A DNA stretch of 64,000 bases from Marvania coccoides (taxonomy: Eukaryota; Chlorophyta; Trebouxiophyceae; Chlorellales; Chlorellaceae): assembly GCA_963854735.1 (NCBI GenBank), contig OY978097.1, forward strand, positions 2,356,001-2,420,000, in the 5' to 3' direction. The translations under genes and the position numbers were made by a program. Shown here one piece after another: positions 9,272-21,140 of this stretch (its first letter is position 1; every line of letters begins with the position of its first letter). A model generated the notes under the pieces. The model was not told the origin of the DNA. It did no database searches and was given only the letters and a program-made list of their open reading frames with translations.

Positions 9272-12200
9272 ATGCCAGGAAAAAAAAGGAATGCTGAGGA
9301 GGAGGTGGAGGTAGATTTTGTGCGTGGAGGGGGCTCGGGCCTTGCCCCAGTTGTCCACAAACAAATTGTGAAGGTAAGAAATCAATTATTTACACTTTTC
9401 ATGCTATCATGACTGGGATCGTTATCTGCGCATAGCTGTATATTAGAATCGCCGTGATCAAGCATTCTGCGCGCTCGCGATGCTCAGCAATTCGTAATTT
9501 TATTTTGCATGCATCTTTCGTATGCTCCTGTTTTGAATTTCATTGTGTGTTCTCCAAACAGGATGCCTACAAAGAAGCGGAAGCCGACCTGTTTGGCAGC
9601 GGAGGCAAGAAGGGTCGCGGCAAGAAGCAGCGGACCGCAAAGAAGGGCGGCGTTGACAGCGACAGCGATGCTGAAGGAGACGAGGAGGACGCCTTCTTCC
9701 GCGGCCTGTCGGCTCAGGACAAAATCCCCAAATTTGCGGAACTCCTCAAGTTCAAGGTCAGCTTACCTGGTCCTTTCAACTTCTCATGAGCATGATTTTC
9801 CCCTAATTATTAAGAAACTCAAAATATGTTTTCCCTCTTCTAAAAACAGGCACTGAGCGAGGGGATGAAGCTGCTGGGGGCAGTGCTGGAGATCACGCCC
9901 AAGGAGCTCATTCTGAGCCTGCCCCACGGCCTGCGTGGCCACGTGGCATTCAGCGAAGCCTCAGACGTGCTGCACTCGCTGGACACAAATAAAGATAAAG
10001 AAAGTAAGGGCGGCAAAGGCGCTGTCAGCCCTCTGCCAGCCCTCACCAATCTGTTCAGTGTGGGACAGCTGGTGCGCTGCTGCGTGACTGGGCTGCGCGA
10101 TGGCAGCAACAGCAACAACAAGGAAAAAGAAGGCGGCAGCAGCGAAAAGGCGCGCAGGCGCGTGGACTGCACCCTCCTCCTGACCAAGGTGAACTCGGGG
10201 CTAGGGTTGGAGTCGCTGCGGGAGGGCGTGGCGGTGCCTGCGTGTGTGAAGAGCGTGGAAGACCATGGCTACACGCTCGCCTTCGGAGTGAAGGGAGCAA
10301 AAGGCTTTCTTCCTAAGAAAAACGCGCCCCGGGAGATGTGCGCTGGTGCACTCGTGGACGTGGTGGTGACCGCCGTCAAGCCTGGGGGCCATGTGATCAC
10401 GACGGGGAATGCTGCAGCCGTGGCGGCCGCTGCCACGAAAGAGTGGGAGGGGCTGCACATCGGGACGCTGCTGCCGGGGGCGCTGGTGACGGCGCGCGTG
10501 CGCAACGTGCTGTCCGACGGCCTGCTGACCTCTTTTCTCACTTTCTTCACCGGCACCATCGACCCTTTCCACCTGGGCGAGACTGCAGCTGGAAAGGCTT
10601 CCAAAAAGAAGGGCAGCGGCGAAGGTTGGGCGGCGCGGTTCTCCGAGGGCCAGCGCCTGAAGGCTCGCATTCTGTTTGTGGACCCCGCTACCAAGCGAGT
10701 GGGTCTGTCGCTGCAGCGCCACCTGGTGGACTGGACCGCCCCGCAGCTGCCCTCCCAGGGGCAGATCTTCTCCGCCGCGGAGGTGCGCCGCGTGGACCCG
10801 GGGCTGGGCGTGCTGCTGGCGCTGAAGGACAAGCCTTCTGACGCTGAGAACAACAAAGAGGGTGACGGCGAACATGTAGAGGGCGAGGAGGTGGTTGACG
10901 CCAGCTCTCCCGCGCTGGGCTACGCCCATCTCTCCAACCTGACGGACGAGAAAGTGGAGTCGGTGGAGGACCGGTTCCGAGTGGGGCAGGTTGTGTCTGC
11001 TCGAGTGATTGGCGTTCGCACCATTGACGGCCTGGCCGCGGTGTCGCTCAAGCCCAGCGTGCTGGCGCAGAGCGTGCTGAATGTGGAGGATCTGGCCCCG
11101 GGGCTGCGCGTCACTGGGACCGTTGTCAAAGTGGAAGAGAGCGCGCTGCAGGTGCAGCTGACCCCGGGGCTGCGAGCGGTGGTCCCTGCGCTGCACATGT
11201 CGGACGTAGTCTCCGGCAAGGCGCACCGTAAGTTCAAAGTGGGGCAGAAGGTGGAGGGACGCGTGCTGCGGGCAGACGCCGCCGCCAAGCGCGTGGCCAT
11301 CACGCTGAAGCCTGCGCTGGTGGGGAGCAAGCTCCCCGTGGTGGCTGCGGTAGGGGACGCAGTGCCTGGGTCAAAGGTGCATGGTGTGATCACCGGGGTG
11401 CAGTCTTACGGCGTGTTTGTCACTTTCTTCAACGATCTGGCGGGGCTGATCCCTGCGACGGAGTGTGGCCTCCCTGAAGGGCAGTCTCTCACCAGCGCGT
11501 TTGTCCCGGGCACCGTCATCAAGGTGCGCGTCACAGGGGCTGACCCTGGCCGCAACCGCCTCAAGCTGTCGCTGGTGTCAAAGAAAAAGGCGGCTGAGGC
11601 GGCCGACGTTCTGGGGGGGCTGTCCCCTGGAGACATCGTGGATGGGGTGGTCACCACGTTGCGCAAGGAGGTTCTTGCAGAGGGCGAAGAGGAGGGGGGA
11701 CTGTCTTACGCTGAGGTGGCGCTGTATGCCAAGGGGCAAGCATCAGCAGAAGGGGCCGCTGCTGCTGAGCCGCTGGCGACTGGTAGGCTGGGGGCGGCGC
11801 ACCTGTCCGACCACAAGTCCGCTGCTGCCGTGCTGGGGGAGGCCCTGCGGGTGGGGTCTCGGTTGGAGGGCCTGCTTGTGTTGGAGCGCCTGGAGGTAAA
11901 TTTCAAAAAAACTTTCTTTAGTTTTCGTTACTATATAACTGTATATGTTAAATTCGAATATCCGAACCCAAATCTTTTCTTTCCCCCGGCTAATTTTTTT
12001 TCCCTTCCCCCTTTTCCTCCTCAAAAACAGAATATCAAGAAGCTGCGGGTGAGCCGCAAGGCGTCCCTCCTGGACGCTGCTGCCGCTGGCGCTCTGCCTG
12101 GCACCCTGGCTGAGGTCTCCGAGGGCTCTACCTTCCCTGGCTACGTCGCTTCGGTGGCTGCCGACTCAGTGTTTGTCCGCTTCCTGGGCGAGCTCACTGG

Positions 12201-14843
12201 CCGAGCTGGCCTCGCGCAGCTGTCCGACACCTTCGTCGCAGACCCGCACTCGTTCTACGCGGTGGGGCAGTCGGTGCGCGCGCAGGTGGCGCAGGTGGAC
12301 GCCGCTGCCAACCGCCTGGGGCTGACGCTGAAGCGGAGCCACTGCATCGCCTCCGCTGGCAGCGACGCTGGCATGCTGCGGTCTTTCTTCCACGACGCTG
12401 AGCTGGCAGCCGCGCTGGAGGCAGACGAGGGGGAGGGAGAGGGCGGCGCGGACGCTGATATCGACTGGGGGACGGCGTTTGCGCCCGGCACCGCCGTTGG
12501 CGGTCAAGTGCACGGACAGAGGGACTACGGCACGTTGTGCGACCTGGAGGCGCACTCAGACGTCGTGGGTCTGGCTGCGCCGCACCAAGCCCCGCAGGGG
12601 GAGGCCCCCAGCGAGGAAGGCGCAGCTGTGACGGCAGCTGTGCTGGACTACAGCAAAAAGGATGGTGTGGTGGATCTGTCGCTGCGAAAGGAGCTGGTGG
12701 ACCGCGCACAGGCTGCCGCCGCCGCGCCACTACCCACACAACATAAAAAGAAGAGGAAAAATGGCGCCGGCGCAGCTGCTGCAGCTGTTGAGCCGCTAAG
12801 CATTGGCGACCGCGTGGAGGCCACCGTGGAGCTGTTGAAGCCTCAGGAGGGCTACGCGGTGGTGTCGCTGCCCGCTGGACGCGCCCCCTGGGTGGGTTTC
12901 CTGGCCACAGTGGACTTCAACCAGCCGTTCAGCGGCGGCGGCGGAGCCCCTCAGCTGGAAACTGGCCAGACCGTGACTGCGGTGGTGGCTGCACTTCCCG
13001 GGGACGCGACCTGCGGTCGGCTGCTGCTGGCGCTCCCTGCCGAGGCTGCGGCTGCGAAGGCAGACAAGGCTGCAAGAGGCGTCAAGGGCGAGGGCTGCAA
13101 GAAGGCGGCCAAGGTGCCTGCTGGGACCAAGACCACTGGAACTGTGGATGCGGTGCACGCGCTGCACGCCGATGTGACGCTGGAGAACGGCAGCCGCGGC
13201 AGGATCCACATCACAGAGGCAGCCGACGCAAGCGAAGGCAGTAGCAGCGAATCGCCGCTGAGCCGCCTTGCGGTGGGCACCAGCGTGGATGTCGTGGTGC
13301 TGGGCCGCATGCAGAGCGGCCAGGGCAGCCGGCACGGGCTGCTGGAGCTGTCTTGCCGCCCAGCAGCGCTGGCAGGCTCCGCCGCCAAGCCGCTGGCTTG
13401 GGACGGCATTTTCAAGGGCAAGGTGCTGCGAGGGTACGCCCAGCACGTGGATGGCGCGTACCTCTGGGTGGTATTCGGCCCCTCGGTGCGCGGCCGCGCC
13501 TTCCTGCCCTCCTCTTGCGACTCCCCCGCTGATTTCACCGCTGCTGCCCGCCGCTTCAAGGCTGGCACCCCTGTGCAGGCTGTGGTGCTCACGGTGGACG
13601 CTGGCAAGCACGCGCTGGACGTGGCGCTGGGAGAGGCACCCCCTGCGCCGCTGGAGGTCGGCGCAGAGGCGTGCAGCGCTGTGATTGGGGTAGGCGGTGC
13701 GGGAGTGCGAGTTCAGCTGGGCCATGGGGTGTTTGGCAAGGTAGCGCTGACCGACGTGCACGATACCCCCGTGTCCAACGCCCTCGCGGGTCTCAAGGTG
13801 GGGCAGTGCGTGAAATCGGTGGTGGTTGGCGAGCAGGAGGGTGAGGGCGAGGCGCGGGCGTTTGCGCTGTCGCTGCGGCCGTCCCAGGGCGGCGTCTGCG
13901 CCGCGCACAAGGCGGCCACGCCCCCCAAAGTCGCTCCCACAGTTCCTACGCCCCCCGAGGAGCTGGCGGTCGCAGATTTACGGCCGGGGCAGAAGGTTGG
14001 TGGCTACGTCAAAGCTGTGGCAAAGTCGGGGGTGTTTGTGTGCTTGGCACGCGGCACCGATGGCCGCGTCATGCTGCGGCAGCTCAGCGACGAGTTTGTG
14101 AAGGACCCGGAGGCGCAGTACCCCGCGGGCAGCTGGGTAGAGGGCTGCATACTGAAGGTGGCTGGCGGCAAAGTCGACGTGACGCTGCGCCGCCGCCGCC
14201 CCAGCGCGGTGCTGGAGGCGCTGGAAGAGGGGCAGGTGGTGCGTGGCCGGGTGAAGCGCGTGGAGAACTTCGGGGTGTTTGTTGAGGTGGATGCTGCGCC
14301 TGGCACCGGCGTTGGCCCCACAGGCCTCGCCCACATCACAGAGCTGTCGGATGGGTTCGTGCGGGACGTGGACAAGCTGTTCAAGGTGGATCAGAGTGAG
14401 TAGCAGCTCGTTTCTAGGTTAATTCGTATTTCTTCCGCAAAAAAATCTTAAAAGGGGAATTTGTTCTAAAAAATATGACGGTCGGTTTTTCTTGGCCTTT
14501 TTCTGCAGGAGTTGTCGGTCGCGTGCTGAAGGTGGACAAGACCGCCGGCCGGCTGTCTCTGGGGCTAAAGCCTTCCTACCTGGAGGGTCTCGAGGGGGAG
14601 CTGGAGGGCGGTGAAGGCCAGGAGGTAGCCGACTTTGACGACGAGCTAGACGCTGCAATGAAGGACAGAGACGACGAGGGAAGCGGCAGCGGGGAGGAAG
14701 AAGAGGGGGGCAGCGAAGAAGAGGATAGCGATGAGAGTAACGAGGGGGGAGCCATGGATGTTGACGGAGAAGAGGGCGCTGAATTTGATTTGGACGCGGA
14801 GTTGGCTGATGACAGTGACAGCAGCGAGGAGGACAGCGAATAA
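9272..14843 (+). CDS. RRP5: RRP5-like rRNA biogenesis protein, S1-repeat part only
   Basis: Five exons (9272-9373, 9562-9756, 9850-11895, 12031-14395, 14509-14843) give 1680 aa. The protein starts with a short basic/acidic leader. It then consists of serial S1 RNA-binding domains, with recurring phrases such as GVITGVQSYGVFVTF, GRVKRVENFGVFVEV and VGQKVEGRVLRAD. This architecture is that of RRP5/PDCD11, the nucleolar factor required for both 18S and 5.8S/25S rRNA maturation. Unlike yeast and plant RRP5, it stops in an acidic Glu/Ser/Asp-rich tail with no HAT/TPR repeats after the last S1 domain. Intron 3 (11896-12030) is 135 nt long, in frame and free of stops, so a naive gene caller would translate it. 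The MUB gene follows on the same strand after about 400 bp. Confidence 0.9.
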
Positions 14844-15244
14844 TGCAGTCAGGGCAGCGGAAACGGATGCAAGTACTGTGTGGACATTATATTATGAGCA
14901 AGTGTGTGGGCGGGACCGTAGGTGCTAGAGTTTTTTTTTGGGCCTACTACAGGCCGCATGGCGTCCTGACGGGGCCTGGATATGGTGTAAGACCTTCTAT
15001 TTTCAGCATGGGATCGCAGTTTATGCTTTTACGAGCGAAAAAGTCCACGTGGCTTTGCTCGAGAATTATTTCTTTAACAGGAGGCATGACCAACGCGGCC
15101 ATTTTATTTCAAATAACACAGAGGTTAAATCCCACAATATACTCCGCCGGGTGTGGACCAGAGGGGCAGGAAGAATACGATTAAATAGTAAAGATGGCCT
15201 TTCAAAATCTCCCCTCACCAGAAATCTGAGCATTTGTTCTTCTA
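14844..15244. other. Spacer between RRP5 and the ubiquitin-fold gene
   Basis: No gene or domain is seen. I searched it for RRP5-type HAT repeats in all forward frames and found none. Confidence 0.5.
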
Positions 15245-15897
15245 ATGGCCACCACAGAAGACACAATTCAGGTCCGGCTACGCCATGTGCACGGCGATAT
15301 CGGTCCCTTTTCGCTGCCAGCGACGACCACGGTTGCCTCTCTGACTGAAACTGCGTACGCAGAGTGGCCTGCAGGCAAGTCCCGTGGCCAAAACTCTGCA
15401 ACAATGACTATGGAGAAGTACAGAAGCTGGAATTAGCTCGGCAGCGACCTCCGTTTCGCTAGTATTGAAAAAATACTTGATCTCACATGAGCGTTTCCGC
15501 GTGGTGTTGCAGATGGCCCTCTTGCCCCTTTCAAGCCAAACTCAGCATTGGAAGTCAAATTGATATCCAACGGGCGATTTGTGGAGAACTCGAGCACGCT
15601 GGCTGGTGAGAAACTGCACCGCCCCGACCCGCCATTTTTTTTTGTTTCTATTTCAAATACCTTCCTGCCTTTTGGGTTCTTCTTTTTTGAGTGAACATAT
15701 TTTCTGGGTCTCAAGGACTCAACTCGTGACCTTTTCTCTTCGCAGACGTGTTGAAAGCGTTTGGAGCCGTTGCTGCCGATTTTGTGGTGACTCTGCACGT
15801 GATCGTGCGGCCACCACAGGCAAGCAGCAAGGGTAGCTCCGTAAAGGGCGCCGCCGCCGTCGCGTCCCAGCGCAGCTGCGCCTGCGTCATCTGCTGA
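15245..15897 (+). CDS. Membrane-anchored ubiquitin-fold protein (MUB)
   Basis: Three exons (15245-15374, 15513-15605, 15746-15897) give 124 aa. The fold matches plant and fungal MUBs: HGDIGPFSLPATTTVASLTE at the N-terminus, an internal EWP motif, then LEVKLISNGRFVENSSTLAD and a VVTLHVIVRPP strand. The C-terminus ends RSCACVIC. The last four residues (CVIC) form a CaaX prenylation box, with an extra Cys two residues upstream as a possible palmitoylation site. The protein should therefore sit on the plasma membrane. In plants, MUBs recruit and modulate E2 ubiquitin-conjugating enzymes. Intron 1 begins with GC (gcaag|gcaagt context) instead of GT; the reading frame supports this border. Confidence 0.88.
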
Positions 15898-16263
15898 AGA
15901 AAAAGAAAAGCGAGCGCCTTGCGCAAAAGAATATTTTTATAATATCGCCGTGCCTGGCATTCCCCCACTGGACTGGCGATTGCAAAAATACATAGCATAC
16001 CCGAATGGCTTTTATCTACTCCTTGTTTCTTTCCATAAGAATCCTTGTTTCCTCTTCTTTGACGTTCTCGCTGCCAGACGGAAAACTTCAACGCCTTCCT
16101 TTCTTTCTTCCTCCCCTTATCGCTGTTGACCTATGTATGTTCTTCTGTTGTACTCGGTTTTGACTCGGCAAACACTAGTTTGAACCATCTCATAATTAAA
16201 TCTCTCTCGAGAGGAAAAACAACTAGTTCATAAAGTAGTAAAACTGTTAATAACAAAATAAAT
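15898..16263. other. Spacer between convergent genes, no gene seen
   Basis: AT-rich 3' flanks of the ubiquitin-fold gene (+) and the PIP 5-kinase gene (-). Nothing else is recognised. Confidence 0.5.
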
Positions 16264-19200
16264 TCACGGTTTGTTTGGAGATGAGGCAGGCCCTGGCTCC
16301 GCGCCTTCCGACCCTGGCACAAACACCTTGCCCATCAGGTCAATAAACCTCTTGGCGTACTTAGCTGGCTCCTGCACCGAGATTGCGGCAGCGTCGTGCA
16401 ACACCGACTTGAAGCCGTGCTCCATTCGCTTACGAAAATTGTACGGCTGCAGCCAGTCGATGACCCCCAGAAATAGCACCACCTCCTCGGTGACAGCGGG
16501 AGAGAGAGGTCCAGACCCCTCTGCAGCGGCGGCATCCTCAACGGCGGCATCCTCAACGCTCAGCGCAGCGGAAGAAGCGGAGAAGGTGTTGCGCACGGCG
16601 GTGGCGGACACGAAGCGCCGCAGGGCAGGGCCGGAAGAGGAGGCAGCGGGGGGCGGGGGGCCGCCCTCCAGAGGGATTGAACTCGAATTGGTGAGGTCCA
16701 CGCTGGCTCTGGCGCTGCTGGAGCGCACGTGGCGGGCTGAAAGCACATCTGACGGTACCCTTCGCGACGCGCCGGACCGTCCGCCCAGGATGCGGTGCCG
16801 CATCAGCCTCGCCAGGTCGTGCGCCAGCCTGTCTTCAATGGGGATCGAAAGTCGGCTGCCGATGTGCGCCGCGATGGCCTCTGTGGCTGCGTCTAGCGGC
16901 TCCTTGGCTTTGGGCGGTGGGGACTGTGGGGGCTCAAGCGGACCAGAAAATGCCATGGCCGCTGCCGCTGATGTGCCCTCCCAGTCCCCCGCTGTAACCG
17001 CGCCGCCCCCGAAGTGGCGGTGGCCGTTTTCACTAGCTGCAACGCCGCTGTTGCCGTTGGCTTCCCACCCTTTCGCGGCAAAGTTGCTGAAGGGGCTGGG
17101 CATAACACCAGCACCACTGCCTAAGGATAAACCGCCTGAAAGGGGGGCCGCAGGGGTCGTGCTGTTGGTGCCAGCGCCGAACTCTTCTTCTTCGAGCACA
17201 GCCAGCTTTGCTGGCCCGCCGCCCCGAGAAGACGACGCCGATCGAAAGAGTTGCTGCCTGGTGGGGGTGGACCCTCCCTCCCATCTGACGTGGTCTTCAG
17301 GCAGCTCAGCGGCGTCAGCGCGCCACGCCACCCCAGCAGGCGCAGCAGGCACAGCACCAGCAACCCCAAGGGGCTGACTACCTGCTCCCGCTGTGCTGCC
17401 GCCCCCGCCATTCGCATGGGCATCGCCGCCAGCGTTGTCCAGGGCCGCCATGAGCGCAGCGTGCTGTTCTGCCAGGCGCTCGCTGTACGTTACCTTGCTG
17501 GGCAGCGTTTTCATGTTGGCGCCGTCAGCAGCGGCTGCCCGCATCAACAGCTTCCCTGAAGGCTTCCTGGGCAGCGGCACCGCGTCAGTGCTGGGGAACC
17601 GGCGGCGGGGCATCTCCTGGCCTGCTGCCACACCATCAGCAGCACCTGCTGCCCCCGCCAAAGAGCCCGGAGCGCCACCACCACCACCGCCTGAACTGGC
17701 TGCTGCCGCCGCAGCAGCCTGCTCCTTCTTCTGCCGCTTCTTGTCGTTCATCTCCCGCCGCCACGCCAGAAATTTGCCCAGCCCCAGAGGCAGCCGGGAA
17801 TGGCGCACCGTCACCGCTGACAGTGTGCTGGTCATGCTGTTCATGCGCTGCGCCAGCTCGTGATCACGGTCGACGCTCACAGGCGATGCCACCTCAGGCG
17901 CAGCATCCAGTTCTCGGTCAGCGGTGGAAGTACCCCGCCTGCCGGATACCCTCGCGGACACCGCGTGCGGCGGCGGCATTGCCAGCGGGGGCGAAGAAGC
18001 TGCTGCTGTTGCTGCTGTTGGCGGCGGCGGCGGCGGCAGTGTGATGGGCTGCGCTATCCCGCTTTGTCCCAAAGGGCTGCTGCCGCCATCTTCGAGCGGG
18101 GAGTAGCCTCCTGCAGCTGCTCCTCCTTGATCACTCGTTGGCGACCACGTTCCCTCTTCAATCACAGCAGTCTCGCTGTCACCTGCTTCCCCGTCCGACC
18201 TCCTTTTGTCGGGGCTGACAGGGGTCTGGGCGCTGTGGTAGGCTTCTCCGCGCTCGCATTGGTGCACCCCCATAAGCAGAGAGTAGTCCATCACGTGCAT
18301 GCTCTTGAGGAAAGCAGCATCGGCGGTGAGCTGGCGCAGCAGCTCGTGGCGGGCGGCAGGGGGCAGCTGGAAGGTGGCGTCCAGGTCCAGGTCCTTGAGC
18401 ACAGCTGCAGAATATAGAGATAATAAATGAATGGAAACAATAAATGACGAGCCAAGGAATGAGCGGTTCAACAAACAAACCGTTTAAGAAAATGAAAAGC
18501 TAAAATTCAAACAACCACAAAATCAACACCTAAGCATTTACGCAATTTACGTACCAGAGGGCTTGGCGTCTGGGCCCGTGGAGCGCTTGAACGTGCTGCC
18601 CTTGAGGTCGAATTTTTTGTGCAGCGGCAGGTCAGGGTTGGAAAATATGTTGTTCATCACCACAAACCGCACTTTGCGCCCGCTGGCAGGCTTGATACGG
18701 TGCAAGCCATAGAACCGAGTCAGCAGAGTATCTGGGTGGGCTGCCACGTGGGCGTAGTACTGCGGCAGCGCGCTCAGCAGCAGCTGCATCTCCTCCTTGC
18801 GCATCGTCTTGATGATGAACTGCTCGTCCTGGGACACGAAGAACACCGAGCCGGACTTGCCGGGGGAGGGCAGCTCCCGCAGGGCGTGATCTCCGCAGGT
18901 GGAAAGGATGTAGGATGATGTGTCAACGCCAAAAATTTCACGCAGGCGGCGGAACACCGCCGGGCTGTAGTCCTTCCATTTGAAGTCGCCAGAGGGGTGG
19001 GGAGGGGTGACCTCGGATCCCTCGCGAGGGAACCGCAGCCAAATCTTTTGAGGGAGGAAGAAAATAATAATAATTAATTACGTTTATTATCAAGGCAAAT
19101 TCCTTATTATGGAAAGCCAAGAGCACGAGGCAGCATTTGAAACAACGTGTCTATGTGGATAAATAAAAAGCTGTTTTTTAAGCAGACTTATTTTTCTCTT

Positions 19201-20719
19201 CACCTTTTCCTCAAAGTGGCGCGGCCTGAGCTGAGCGGGCGACTGCTGCTTGCTGAGCGTGGTCAGCGTATAGCGAATGCCCAGCTGCAGGTTCAGCATG
19301 AGGTCGTATGACCGAGATCCTTTGTAAATCGTCTCCCCCATGCGGTCCTCTCTTCTCCTCCTGCTGCGCCTCTGCACACGCAGCGGGTTCAGACGCTGCC
19401 CCACCCCTCCCAACAGCTTAGCCGCCGCTTTGCCAGCCGAGTACGCTACGTCCAGGTCCCCCGCCCGCAGCGCCTGTTCTAAAACGAGCACCCCTTGGTT
19501 GTATTCGCACACAAACACTGCCCGAGCATTGCCAGCCATTTCAGCAACAGCGTCAGGGGGGCGAGGCCCCGTGCCCTCTTCAGGCACCAAAGGGGACCCC
19601 AACGCGTCTGTTTCCGACTCCTCGTCCGTCTCCGACTCCCGAATGCGGCCCATCTCGCTGGTGAAGGCGGAAATGCCGGCGGCAGTGCCGCCGCTGCGAT
19701 GCTGCCGCTGCTGCTGCTGATAGTGGTGTTGGTCCTTCTCTTTCTCCGCCGACTTATGCGCGGGGCGGAATACTCCTACCCCATTTTTTACCCCGTTCTT
19801 CCAGAACCCTTCGTAGCACGATCCATCAGGATAGGTCAGCACGCCAATGCCTTCCTCGACTCCATCGCACCACTCCCCGTCAAATCGGTGCTTGGTGGAC
19901 CAAAGAAACGTTCCCTGGCCGTGCATCTTGCCGCCCTTCCACTCGCCTGGAACAAAAACACCGATTCCATGGAGTCAGCTTGCTAGTCTTCCAACATTTT
20001 TCCATTTCAGAAGAAACTTAAAAAGCAATATGTTGTTCCTACCATCATACTCATTGCCGCACGCCCAGACGTAGCGCCCAGGCCCATTGGCTTCCCCCAG
20101 GCGAAACAGGCCCTCCCTCCGATCCCCATTGGCGAATACTTTTGTGCCGATGCCGTGCTTCAGGTTGTTGGCCCACGAGCCAGTGTAGCGAGAGCCATCA
20201 GGGGAGTGAAAGGTGCCGTGGCCATGCATCCGCCCCTGGTGCCACTGACCCAGGTAGTAGCTCGCGCCAGACTGCCCCCAAGAGTACTTTCCCCAGCCGT
20301 GTTTCACGCCAGCGCTCCACGAGCCTGAAAAAGTAGGAAAATAAGCAATAATAAAGGCCAAACGGCTGTTTATTTGCAGCGCGGGGGAAGATGATAACCC
20401 TTAAATAAACATACCCTCGTAGGTGCTGCCATCTCGCCATCTGTAGCGGCCTTCCCCCTCGGGTTGTCCATCCCGCCAGCCGCCTGAAAAAAATGAAAAA
20501 ATGACCCATGTTGAGAAGAATATATCGCATTTCTTTCGCGGTAGATGCATGGCGCATGGATTTACCTTTGTAGCTGTCGCCGTTGCTGAACTCAAGGTCG
20601 ATGTTCTCGATGTTTTCCAGCTTCAGCACGTCGAGGCCGGCGTTGGCGCCCAGCACCGAAGGCAGCCACACGGAGGAGGCGGCGCCGCCGGTGAGCACGC
20701 CGGATACGGCTTGTAACAT
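16264..20719 (-). CDS. MORN-repeat phosphatidylinositol 4-phosphate 5-kinase (paralogue A)
   Basis: Six exons (20566-20719, 20415-20483, 20043-20324, 19204-19946, 18555-19044, 16264-18404) join in consistent frame to 1292 aa. The N-terminus carries about eight MORN repeats (for example YTGSWANNLKHGIG and FDGEWCDGVEEGIG), which in plant PIP5Ks bind lipids and target the membrane. The kinase region contains IYKGSRSYDLMLNLQLGIRY, RELPSPGKSGSVFF, IIKTMRKEE (ATP-site Lys), KFDLKGSTFKR and VMDYSLLMGVH. An unusually long, low-complexity Ala/Ser/Pro/Gly insert of about 500 residues follows. The C-terminal metal-binding and activation-loop piece (VIDWLQPYNFRKRMEHGFKS) closes the domain. The enzyme makes PI(4,5)P2. 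The gene is divergently paired with a second MORN-PIP5K (421 bp between starts). Confidence 0.9.
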
Positions 20720-21140
20720 CGACTGCGCTTCTCAGCGAGGCTTCCTTTGGTCAAATGGCTTCTGAGGACTTCCAAAACGAGATCATTTGAGGGGAGACCG
20801 TGTTTGGTTGGATGGTATAAAGCTGGCTAGGGTAAAATATCCATGAAGCTGGATCACATTTGTAGGTCGAAGAGTAGCCAGGATAGGATATTAAGCGACT
20901 GTAAGTTGGGTTATTATATTTTTGATCATAAAGTCACAAGGAGCTAGAGCAGCATTGACTGGCCTATCCGTACTTTGACTGAAACTCAGGTGCTAAATGT
21001 ATGCTATTGCAAGCTGAGAACTTGCGTGAACTCAAGTGAAAAAATCGAAATAAAAAAACTCGCTCTCGTAACCTCGAAACCTCATCACACCTCGAAAACG
21101 TATTAAAAAAAAATTAAGAAAAATAGTATAAACATAAACC
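20720..21140. promoter_or_regulatory. Shared upstream region of two divergent PIP5K genes
   Basis: 421 bp separate the two start codons. It is AT-rich with no ORF. As the only upstream sequence for both paralogues, it is a candidate bidirectional promoter. No specific element can be assigned. Confidence 0.5.

Noticed and set aside
10201..13908. Long reverse-strand frames (341 and 370 codons) inside RRP5
   Set aside because: They are shadows of the GC-rich S1-repeat coding sequence. No motif, start context or splice logic supports them.
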